64,000 nucleotides of DNA, from contig CAZPHB010000006.1 in the NCBI GenBank assembly GCA_964586595.1, positions 54,911 to 118,910 on the forward strand, read 5' to 3'. The stretch comes from REEB481 sp964586595 (lineage in GTDB: Bacteria > Bacteroidota > Bacteroidia > NS11-12g > UBA955). The notes under the pieces were generated by a model, which searched no databases, was not told where the DNA came from, and was given only the letters and a program-made list of their open reading frames with translations. A program made the translations under genes and the position numbers. Shown here in pieces: positions 52,742 through 60,301 of the stretch. Within the stretch, counting starts at the first letter, position 1, and the number at the start of each line of letters is the position of its first letter.

Positions 52742-54079
52742 ATGAAACGAATTTTAGCTACCGCGCTTCTTTCCTTGTGTATCAACTTGGGTGCACAGGC
52801 AGCAACCCTCCCGGCCAGCATCACAGGAACCACCATTCTGGATGCAGCAAACAGTCCGTATATCATGAATGCTTCGGTGACCATTGCCAAGGGCGGCAGC
52901 CTGCTCGTGATGCCCGGAGTGCACATTCAGGCTACGGGTTCTTTTTCACTCTTCGTGAACGGTGAACTTAAATGTTTGGGTAAAAAAGACAGTTTGATTC
53001 GGCTGGAAAACATGGTGGTGGTATTCAATAATGGTTCGGTTGGGTATCAAAAAGGAAGTGGCGCGGGTTCCAAATTCGAGTACACTCATTTTGCGCCCGG
53101 GCAGGCGGGTACGGCGGTGCGCAGCAGTAAGGCAGATGTGTTCGCCCATCACTGTGTATTCGAGGACGTATTTTATGCCGTTTCGGCCAGTACGGATTCC
53201 GTGGATGTTTACCTAAGCAACAGTAAAGTTCTGGGAAGAACCAATGGTTATTCAGTATTCAATTCATATAAGAACTGGCATTTGGAACTCACCGAAGATA
53301 CCATCGTCAACGGGGGATATCTGTACATGGGCAGCAGCAATGTGGTGCGCAAATGTTTGTTTCTCGGGGGAACCAATACGTATTATGGACTTTACGGACA
53401 GGCGCACACCAAGGAGGCTGTAATTGAATGCAATTTTTTCAAGAGCATTTATTACGGCATCAACTTGTCTGCACTTGCCTCCGGGCATGGGCGTTTTGTC
53501 ATTCGGGATAATTTTGTGGACAGTACTTATTACGGCCTTTATTTGCCTTCCAAAGGAATTGCGAAAGACAGTTTTACCATTTCGGGAAACGCCTTTCTGC
53601 GCTGTACCTACGCGGCATACTTCCTGAACAACACAAGCACTCCGGTGGTTCAGAACTGGAGTTGGGCCGGAAACTATTGGGGCACTTCGGATACATCACA
53701 GATCAAGGCGCGTATTTACGATCACCGCAGGTATCCCATGATTGCCTTTAAGCTTGATTACCTGGGATATCTGCCTCAGGCACCCAGTCCTTGTGGTCCG
53801 GTTCCCGGTGGATTTACCAGTGGTTTGAACAAAACGCAAAGGGCCTTGGATCTGACGGTTTTTCCCAATCCTTCAGAAGGCTCCTTTGGATTTTCGGTTC
53901 CAACTTCAGGAACTTATACCTGGGGTTTGTACGATCTGAGTGGACGTTTGCTCACCGGTGGAAGTTGCACAGGTACACAGCAACTTGTCCATACAAAAGG
54001 ATTAAAATCCGGCACCTACCTGCTTCACTTGAGCAATGCCGCAGGCCTTACTGCCACGGAAAAAGTAGTGTTGCGCTAA
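52742..54079 (+). CDS. Secreted beta-helix protein with T9SS type A sorting domain
   Basis: The 445-residue protein has a signal peptide (about 1-20, ending GAQA), a right-handed parallel beta-helix (about 25-335) with repeated coils such as VVRKCLFLGGTN, AVIECNFFKSIYYGI and RFVIRDNFVDSTYYGLYL, then a short linker and a type A type IX sorting domain (about 368-445) with VFPNPSEGSFGF and the GTYLLHL...TATEKVVLR ending. It is secreted across the outer membrane by the T9SS; the helix is of the polysaccharide-lyase-like kind, but I see no catalytic set, so a structural or binding role is as likely. It converges with the dehydrogenase gene, with 4 bases between the stops. Confidence 0.9.
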   Translation: MKRILATALLSLCINLGAQAATLPASITGTTILDAANSPYIMNASVTIAKGGSLLVMPGVHIQATGSFSLFVNGELKCLGKKDSLIRLENMVVVFNNGSVGYQKGSGAGSKFEYTHFAPGQAGTAVRSSKADVFAHHCVFEDVFYAVSASTDSVDVYLSNSKVLGRTNGYSVFNSYKNWHLELTEDTIVNGGYLYMGSSNVVRKCLFLGGTNTYYGLYGQAHTKEAVIECNFFKSIYYGINLSALASGHGRFVIRDNFVDSTYYGLYLPSKGIAKDSFTISGNAFLRCTYAAYFLNNTSTPVVQNWSWAGNYWGTSDTSQIKARIYDHRRYPMIAFKLDYLGYLPQAPSPCGPVPGGFTSGLNKTQRALDLTVFPNPSEGSFGFSVPTSGTYTWGLYDLSGRLLTGGSCTGTQQLVHTKGLKSGTYLLHLSNAAGLTATEKVVLR

Positions 54080-54083
54080 AGCT

Positions 54084-55289
54084 TTATGCTTTTTCGGGAT
54101 ATGCGTAGTCGCTGAGGTAGGCGAAGCGCTCCGTGAGTGTTCCGCCGCGGGTGATTCTGGCCGCATCCAGCATGACACTTTGTGGCGCAAACAGCTCCGG
54201 GATGACATCGTGAAACAGACGTTCACCGAATTCACTGCTTGCATCGCGTGGCAATTCGTTGGGTAGGTTTCCCACGGCCATCACGTCAATGGTATCGGGC
54301 AGAAAGGGTGCGCAGCGTGCCTGTGTGACACGGTCCCAGCCGAATACCGGATCCTTGATGCTTGTGGCGTCTACGGTAATGGGCACAGAGCCATCCACAT
54401 CGCATGAAATGTCTGCAATCACACTGATTTTGAAACCGGGCCAGTTGGTATCGGATTTTTCAAACAAACGGGGCAGGTCTTCGGTCCAAAAGATGCCATT
54501 GATCAGCATGTCACAAACGGGAAGGAAGGAGCGGAAACTGCTTTCGTATTCGCCGTGGTTGTTGTAGAAATGAGCGGTATTCCAAAGCTTTCCCGATTTG
54601 TGCCGGTACAGTTCGTGGCTGTTCAAATGCACAAAAACAGGCTGTTCGTAATTCCGGAGCAGGAAATCTTCCGGAGTAACTTCTAAAATATTCAGTTGCC
54701 GCAGCAGTTCCAGGGTTCCATTGGCCACACGGCCGGCTCCGGTAAGTGCAATCTTGATGGGCCCGGTATTGATTTTGGCACATTCACGCAGCAATTCCGC
54801 GTAATCGTGACATTGCCAGGCCGGTTTTAAGGTAAATGTGCCGCGTTTCCGTCCCCAGGTCAGGAAGGCATTGTAGGCGCCCACAATTCCGGCCCAGCGA
54901 CCAAAACCCAGAACCCGTTGTCCGTTCTCCCATTTCAGGGTTTCATAGTCATACAGTTCCACGTTTCTATCCAGGGCGGTGCGCAGCAACTTCTGGTTAT
55001 ACGGTTGTTTTTTGATGGTATGGGAGAAGAAGAAGTAGGTTTTTCCTTCCAGTAAATGCTCCGGAGGCACTTCTTTGATGCCAAGCAACACATCACAATG
55101 GTCGAGCTTTTCCACCACCGGAATTCCCGCGAAGCGGTATTCCTCGTCGCTGAATGTCCGTGAAGAACTGCTTTCCACCCATATTTTCACCTCCGGGTAG
55201 CGTTTTTGAATACTTACACACTGAACCGGGGTGAGGGCTACCCGTTCATCCGGTGGTGATTTGCGCTCGCGAAGCAATCCAATATTCAT
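54084..55289 (-). CDS. Saccharopine/alanine dehydrogenase-like NAD(P)-dependent enzyme
   Basis: The 401-residue protein combines an AlaDh/PNT N-terminal domain (about 1-130, MNIGLLRERKSPPDERVALTP) and a Rossmann domain with GAGRVANGTLELL near 190-202. It is closest to lysine-forming saccharopine dehydrogenases, though the substrate in bacteria is not established. The C-terminal part has DATSIKDPVFGWDRVTQ. I start at MNIGLL (55289). A short open frame upstream overlaps this start as ATGA, so a coupled small gene is possible. Confidence 0.85.
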   Translation of the reverse strand: MNIGLLRERKSPPDERVALTPVQCVSIQKRYPEVKIWVESSSSRTFSDEEYRFAGIPVVEKLDHCDVLLGIKEVPPEHLLEGKTYFFFSHTIKKQPYNQKLLRTALDRNVELYDYETLKWENGQRVLGFGRWAGIVGAYNAFLTWGRKRGTFTLKPAWQCHDYAELLRECAKINTGPIKIALTGAGRVANGTLELLRQLNILEVTPEDFLLRNYEQPVFVHLNSHELYRHKSGKLWNTAHFYNNHGEYESSFRSFLPVCDMLINGIFWTEDLPRLFEKSDTNWPGFKISVIADISCDVDGSVPITVDATSIKDPVFGWDRVTQARCAPFLPDTIDVMAVGNLPNELPRDASSEFGERLFHDVIPELFAPQSVMLDAARITRGGTLTERFAYLSDYAYPEKA

Positions 55290-55480
55290 GCTGCGAAGCA
55301 ATAGAAAAAAAGCGAAGTAAGCTTCATCAGGTGGGTGTGCATTTGGCGCGCGTTTGTTCGGAATGTTTGTTGAAGGATGAAGACCGCACAATCTGCGAAA
55401 GCCTGCTTTGCTTCAAAACCAGCCTGTTTGGAAACATACATGGTGGCCAGGAGTTTAGGTAGGAACAAATCCGTTTTCAT
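55286..55480 (-). CDS. Doubtful small gene upstream of the dehydrogenase
   Basis: This open frame of 64 codons ends TGA overlapping the dehydrogenase ATG as ATGA, the coupling arrangement used elsewhere in this window. The predicted peptide (starting MKTDLFLPKLLATMYVS) has no recognised domain and an aromatic, hydrophobic end. The region is otherwise empty (55290-55558), so this may be a real small gene or leader; I cannot decide. Confidence 0.25.
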   Translation of the reverse strand: MKTDLFLPKLLATMYVSKQAGFEAKQAFADCAVFILQQTFRTNARQMHTHLMKLTSLFFYCFAA

Positions 55481-55540
55481 TCATGTGCGCGGCGGCCGAT
55501 GATGCTTGTCATGGCCTGATTCTAAAGCGTTATCCGACGC

Positions 55541-55548
55541 TAACTTTG
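55541..55548 (+). promoter_or_regulatory. -7 promoter element for the PhnA-domain gene
   Basis: TAACTTTG fits TAnnTTTG and ends 10 bases before the ATG at 55559. Confidence 0.6.
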
Positions 55549-55558
55549 GTCGGCATTT

Positions 55559-55768
55559 ATGGAAGTAAAAGACAGCAACGGCAATGTATTGCAGGACGGC
55601 GACAGTGTGATTCTGATCAAAGACCTGAAGGTGAAAGGCATGAACACGACCCTGAAACGGGGCACTAAAGTGGGCAATATTCGCCTCACCGACGACCCGG
55701 CGGAAATAGATTGCCGCATTCAAAAAACTGTTATTGTGCTGCGGTGTGAATTTGTAAAGAAAGCCTGA
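55559..55768 (+). CDS. PhnA-domain protein (YjdM-like, short)
   Basis: The 69-residue protein corresponds to the C-terminal beta-barrel domain of PhnA/YjdM: VKDSNGNVLQDGDSVILIKDLKVKG, then LKRGTKVGNIRLTDD. The N-terminal zinc ribbon of full PhnA is missing. Despite the family name, a role in phosphonate use is not established, and no phn genes are near. It converges with the OstA-like gene, 4 bases from it. Confidence 0.88.
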   Translation: MEVKDSNGNVLQDGDSVILIKDLKVKGMNTTLKRGTKVGNIRLTDDPAEIDCRIQKTVIVLRCEFVKKA

Positions 55769-55772
55769 GGTA

Positions 55773-57383
55773 TTAGCGGCGAACCTTCCTCGGTCTTTCT
55801 GTTTTCAGCGGCTGAGGCTGCCTGTTTTGTTTTTGGATGGCGCGTTTCGCTTCTGCCGAAGGCAAAACCGGCCAACCACCAGTGATGGCAAATTCCTCAA
55901 GTCTGGGTTTGGCGGTTTCCAGCCAATTCAATCCGGGCAACACGGCCTTGCCTTCCGGAAGTTGGTTCAGTGGATAGACATTCCCTGCGGGGCTTCCATA
56001 AAAACGCACTTCGCTGATGCGTGAAGTGTCGAAATAGAAAGTCATATCATCACAAGAGATGACATTGGCACTGCCCAGACTGCCGTCGTCGTTTTTGATG
56101 AAATACACGCTTTTCCCATCACCCAAAACCTTCGTTTTCCTGATTTTTCGATCAGCACCGAACAGGTGTTCCATGTCAGTACCCGAAATCTGGCTGAAGT
56201 GCAGGCTGTCTTCCTTCATCGCCACAAAACTGTTTCGGCGCAGAAGTACCCTGTCGATGCTTCGGTTTTTCATCAAAAGCCTGATGGTGTCGCTGTTGAT
56301 TTGGGTTTGTTCATTCCACATCATCGGGTTGCCGTACAGCGTAAACAAACTGTCGTGAACAGAATAAACCAAAGAATCACAGGAGGCAGCATAGGCCAAC
56401 TGTAAAACCCGTGCTTTTTTGTATGCCTTGAGCAAACCGCCCTGGCGGATGCTGTCCTGCAAATACACAAAGGTGTCGGCTTTCAGGTACATGGTATCGC
56501 CACCCGGTTCCAGCCGTCGTGCCACGGGGTTTCCGTACACGCCTGAATAGCGCTGCAAACGGTTGTAGCGGCCGCTGCTGCCGTAAATGATCAACCCTTG
56601 GGCGGTATCGCGCAACACCAGGTTGCCCACGGCATTTCCGGTTCCCGCCTCGCGGTTATAGCTCATGCTGTCGGCGCGAAGGATGTTTTCTTTGGAATAG
56701 ATCACCACATCTTTGGTGAACTGAGACTTGCCGCTGCGGGTGTTGTACCAGCCGTAATTGCAGAAAATGGTATTGTCTTCGCTTCGGATTTCCGTAGGGC
56801 CAAAGAACCAGGCCGTGCGCGTGGCGGTATTGTATTGAAGGGTGTCGCCGTACATGCTGTATTCCGGATGCAGGAGCACCACGTTCCTTCTGAAATAAAG
56901 GGTTTTGTTCGCAGGATTGTACGAGCCGGAGCCGCTGTTCAGGTCAATATCGCCGTTAACGATATGGCCACCCTGGTTGTAGAAACCGATGCGCGTGGTT
57001 GTGTTGTAGCTGATCCAAGGTGCTTTCAATACCATCTCGCCATCGGTTAAAACAACATCTTGTTCAATTCGTGCCACCTTCGTGTTGGCATCGTAGCGGA
57101 TGATGCCGCCGTTCACGGTGACGCCATCTTTACTCAGCACGCGCACATTTCCGGTTCCGTATAGCTGGTTGGTGGTCAGCTCGTATTCGGCGCGGTCGCA
57201 GTACACATCATTGCCATCCTGCTCGAAATGAACATTTCCTTCCAGAATCTGCAAACGCTTCCCGCCGGAAGACTCAAAAGTTAACTGGTCGCCCTGCAAG
57301 CCCACAGGCTGAGCCGACAGCGAGAAACAGCCACCCAGTAGGGCTGCAAGCATGATTATCTTTGAAGGAAGAAAGCGCAACAC
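55773..57383 (-). CDS. OstA-like (LptA/LptD N-terminal domain) protein
   Basis: The product is about 536 residues: a signal peptide (LRFLPSKIIMLAALLGGCFSL, ending SAQ) followed by a long run of OstA/LptA-type strands, for example RLQILEGNVHFEQDGNDVYCDRA and GEMVLKAPWISYNTTT, and a basic tail (PRKVRR). It fits a periplasmic bridge for lipopolysaccharide transport; Bacteroidota often have this type of extended OstA protein. The start is probably GTG at 57383, which gives a good signal peptide; TTG 57389 or ATG 57353 are alternatives. It diverges from tilS, with the two start codons only 18 bases apart. Confidence 0.86.
   Translation of the reverse strand: MLRFLPSKIIMLAALLGGCFSLSAQPVGLQGDQLTFESSGGKRLQILEGNVHFEQDGNDVYCDRAEYELTTNQLYGTGNVRVLSKDGVTVNGGIIRYDANTKVARIEQDVVLTDGEMVLKAPWISYNTTTRIGFYNQGGHIVNGDIDLNSGSGSYNPANKTLYFRRNVVLLHPEYSMYGDTLQYNTATRTAWFFGPTEIRSEDNTIFCNYGWYNTRSGKSQFTKDVVIYSKENILRADSMSYNREAGTGNAVGNLVLRDTAQGLIIYGSSGRYNRLQRYSGVYGNPVARRLEPGGDTMYLKADTFVYLQDSIRQGGLLKAYKKARVLQLAYAASCDSLVYSVHDSLFTLYGNPMMWNEQTQINSDTIRLLMKNRSIDRVLLRRNSFVAMKEDSLHFSQISGTDMEHLFGADRKIRKTKVLGDGKSVYFIKNDDGSLGSANVISCDDMTFYFDTSRISEVRFYGSPAGNVYPLNQLPEGKAVLPGLNWLETAKPRLEEFAITGGWPVLPSAEAKRAIQKQNRQPQPLKTERPRKVRR
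57357..57364 (+). promoter_or_regulatory. -7 promoter element for tilS, inside the OstA-like gene
   Basis: TATCTTTG fits TAnnTTTG and lies 37 bases before the tilS GTG, within the first codons of the opposite OstA-like gene. Confidence 0.45.
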
Positions 57384-57401
57384 GTTCAAAGCGCAAATAA
57401 C

Positions 57402-58751
57402 GTGCTAAACAGGTTCAGGCAATACATATCCATGCTGGGCATTCGTGCCGAACAGAAAACACCTGTGTTGTTGGCGCTCAGCGGCGGACTGGATTCTACG
57501 GTCATGGCATATTTGTTTCACCGTGCGGGAATTCCTTGTGCCGTGGCACATGTGTACTATGGATTGCGCGGTGCAGAAAGTGTGGGCGACATGCAATTTG
57601 TGCAGGAGCTGGCAGCTCGGCTGAACATGACTTGTCATCTTTCCGATGCTTCGGCGTATATGCACGGTGTTCCCAAAGCGGAAATTCAGCAGTCTGCACG
57701 CGCCTGGCGCTATCGCGTTTTCGGGGAATTTTGTCGCGAACACGGTTACGCGGTAGTCGCCCTGGCGCATCATCGCGATGACCAGGAAGAGCATTTTTGG
57801 ATGTACCGCAAACGCGGAAATATGCTGAGCGCCCTGGCCGGAATGTCGGCAAAAAGACCGGCTCACGGGCAAGAAAGTCATACTGCAATTGTAAGACCCT
57901 TGTTGTTTGCAACCAGGGCCGAACTATTGGCTTATGCCCAATCGGAAGGCATCAGCTGGCGCGAAGACCGCAGCAATACGCAGCCGGATTATACGCGCAA
58001 CAAGTTTCGTTTACAGGTCATTCCGGAGCTCAAAAAGGAAAATCCTGCTGCCTATGCGCGCTTTGCCGCTGCCTTAGCCCTGCACCGTGAGGTATTTGCG
58101 GACGTTCGCACAGCCATCAAACAACTTGATGTCCGGTTTGTAGTTCCGGGGACCAATCACCAGCAGTTGAAGCGGGAAGCGATCCTTAGAGCGCCTTTCG
58201 GTTTGTTATGGCTGAAGCAATATCTGGCTTCTTATGGATTTCATGCCGACCTGTCGGCGCGTATTTTTGCTTCAGGTGAAAAAAACGGACTCCGCTTTCG
58301 CGGAAAGTCTGACTGGGAATTATACAGCCATCGCGACGGATGGTTTCTGGTTCCAGGGAGCAAGGATGTGCTACCCACAAAATACCTCAGCCAGGAACAA
58401 ACCACCGTGGACTGGCTGGGACAAGAAATCAGCATCCAGTTGTTGCCTGTGGCTTTGGCCAATGATTTACCACGAAACGCAACATGGTTGCATTTCGATG
58501 CGGAAGGGCTGAAGTGGCCATTGGTTGTGCGCAGTGTGCTGCCGGGCGACCGTATGTTGCGGTTTTCAGGGGGGCACACCAAAGTCAGCGATGTGTTCAC
58601 GAACATGCATGTTCCAATGTTTCAAAGGCGCTTAATGCCCTTAGTATATTCAGGGTCGGAACTATTGTGCATACCCGGATTGATTCGGTCTGGCGTGTTG
58701 AAGGTTACGGAATGCAGTAAAACCGTGCTTGTCGTTTCGTTGCGGGAATAA
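57402..58751 (+). CDS. tilS: tRNA(Ile)-lysidine synthase TilS
   Basis: TilS modifies the wobble cytidine of tRNA-Ile (CAU) to lysidine. The 449-residue protein has the N-type ATP pyrophosphatase P-loop SGGLDS at 27-32, the AHVYYGLRG segment, a HHRDDQEE motif near 126-133 and the C-terminal domains, with LPGDRM and a SGGHTKVSDVF substrate-binding segment. The start is GTG; MLNRFRQYI matches family N-termini, so an internal ATG at 57432 is unlikely. It ends at a bidirectional terminator shared with the SusD gene. Confidence 0.95.
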   Translation: MLNRFRQYISMLGIRAEQKTPVLLALSGGLDSTVMAYLFHRAGIPCAVAHVYYGLRGAESVGDMQFVQELAARLNMTCHLSDASAYMHGVPKAEIQQSARAWRYRVFGEFCREHGYAVVALAHHRDDQEEHFWMYRKRGNMLSALAGMSAKRPAHGQESHTAIVRPLLFATRAELLAYAQSEGISWREDRSNTQPDYTRNKFRLQVIPELKKENPAAYARFAAALALHREVFADVRTAIKQLDVRFVVPGTNHQQLKREAILRAPFGLLWLKQYLASYGFHADLSARIFASGEKNGLRFRGKSDWELYSHRDGWFLVPGSKDVLPTKYLSQEQTTVDWLGQEISIQLLPVALANDLPRNATWLHFDAEGLKWPLVVRSVLPGDRMLRFSGGHTKVSDVFTNMHVPMFQRRLMPLVYSGSELLCIPGLIRSGVLKVTECSKTVLVVSLRE

Positions 58752-58835
58752 AGATTTGTTCAATGAATCATGTTCCATGGCCCATTAATGGGTTCAGGGA
58801 GACGCCTGTCGGGAAGTAGTTTTTCAAAATGTTAA

Positions 58836-58870
58836 AAAGAAAAAGGCCGGTGCAACCGGCCTTTTTCTTT
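58836..58870. terminator. Bidirectional terminator between tilS and SusD
   Basis: A perfect 16-bp inverted repeat (58836-58851 with 58855-58870, loop GCA) has A-rich and T-rich arms, so it can end both converging transcripts. It lies 84 bases after tilS and 19 bases after the SusD stop. Confidence 0.9.
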
Positions 58871-58889
58871 CATAGCTGAGGAGGTGGGA

Positions 58890-60275
58890 TTATTGATCCC
58901 ACCAAACGGGCTCCATCAGATTCTGAACAACGGTTGCCTTGGTGTTGTACAAACGCTCGTCGATAGAGGTTGGCAAACGGCGGGCAATACCGCTCAGGTT
59001 GGAGTTCGGGTTTTTCACCAGGGCAGGGATGCCGGTACGGCGCCAGTCGTGGTAGGGCTCCATCATGGTATAACCAGCCACATATTTATGTGTCATGATT
59101 TTTTCCAGGGTGATGCTGGCAGCGGTTTCGCTGGCCTGAGCGGCTACATACGCAGGGTCGGCAGATCCGGTAACCTGTGACAGGTGAGCCTTGATGGCAT
59201 CGTTGTGTGCCATAGCTGCGCGGCCTTTGTCGCCGGCGGCCAGTGCTGCTTCTGCTTCGATGAACATGCTTTCTACATAAGTAGCCAGCGGAGTTACGCT
59301 TGAAGGGCTTGCAAAGTAGCTGCCGATTTCAGAAACGTTTCTCAGGTTGCTGGAACCCAATGCAGAACCTTCATAGCGACCACTGTCGTTTTTGGTGAAG
59401 TAGGCAGCACGACGTGGGTCGTTGATGCTGTTCATCAGGTCGGTAAAGGTTTTGCCTGCCTTGATGTAGTTGCGGCGTGAAACCTTCACGAATGCATACC
59501 ATTGGTTGTATTCGTTGGAGTTGGTACCGAAAATACAGTTGGCATCGGCAGCTTCAGAAGTTACACCATAGGCTCTGGCGCTGTCAATGGCTTTCAGGGC
59601 GTCTGTATGCCAGGTGCTGTTGCGCTTGCTGGTACGCATGTGGTAACGCGCTTTCAGCATGTAGGCAAAGCCAATCCATTTTTCGTTGTCGCCACCGTAG
59701 ATGAAATCATCGGCACCGGGAATAATCACATCATCTCCTTTGCTCAGCAGGCTTACACCTTCAGTCAGCAGGTTTTGAATGGTTTTGAGTACATCTTCCT
59801 GTTTGTCGTAAGCCGCAGAAAGCTGGAGGTCTTCACCTTTCAGCGCGTCGCTGTAAGGAACATCACCCCATAAATCTGTAGCGGTTCCGAGCATCAATGC
59901 GGTAAGTACATTAGAAATACCCTGATAGGTTGGGTTTGCGGCACCGGCCTGATTTTTCAGGATGCGGAGGTTTTTCAGGCCACGGGTGTAGATTACATCC
60001 CACTCGTTGCCTATATCTCCTTCATCCACAAAATACTGGTCGTGTGCTTCAGACTGAAACTGGCAACCGGCATTTTGTTGTGCCCACATGGAAGTGATGC
60101 GGCCCAGGTTTCCACCGTAGGTGGCAAACACCGACAGTTCGGATGCTGAAAGAATCAGCGGAGGAGTAGCGGAGGCTGGAGCATTTGGAGAAATGTCCTC
60201 ACCTTCTACATATTTCTTACATCCTGCTGAGAACAGCAGAACGCCCATTGCGATAAAAAGGCTTGTCTTTTTCAT
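58890..60275 (-). CDS. SusD/RagB family outer-membrane lipoprotein
   Basis: The 461-residue protein is a SusD-like nutrient-binding lipoprotein of the SusD-like_2 type. The lipoprotein signal ends FSAGC (Cys19). Visible family features are the SMWAQQNAG region, the DLWGDVPYSDAL motif and the KARYHMRT helix. It caps the SusC transporter encoded just upstream (26 bases) and holds the substrate at the cell surface. The type, and the lack of nearby glycoside hydrolases, fit a peptide or small-organic substrate better than a polysaccharide, but that is inference. Confidence 0.95.
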   Translation of the reverse strand: MKKTSLFIAMGVLLFSAGCKKYVEGEDISPNAPASATPPLILSASELSVFATYGGNLGRITSMWAQQNAGCQFQSEAHDQYFVDEGDIGNEWDVIYTRGLKNLRILKNQAGAANPTYQGISNVLTALMLGTATDLWGDVPYSDALKGEDLQLSAAYDKQEDVLKTIQNLLTEGVSLLSKGDDVIIPGADDFIYGGDNEKWIGFAYMLKARYHMRTSKRNSTWHTDALKAIDSARAYGVTSEAADANCIFGTNSNEYNQWYAFVKVSRRNYIKAGKTFTDLMNSINDPRRAAYFTKNDSGRYEGSALGSSNLRNVSEIGSYFASPSSVTPLATYVESMFIEAEAALAAGDKGRAAMAHNDAIKAHLSQVTGSADPAYVAAQASETAASITLEKIMTHKYVAGYTMMEPYHDWRRTGIPALVKNPNSNLSGIARRLPTSIDERLYNTKATVVQNLMEPVWWDQ

Positions 60276-60301
60276 AATTTTTGTTCTTGCTTCAGGATGG
60301 A

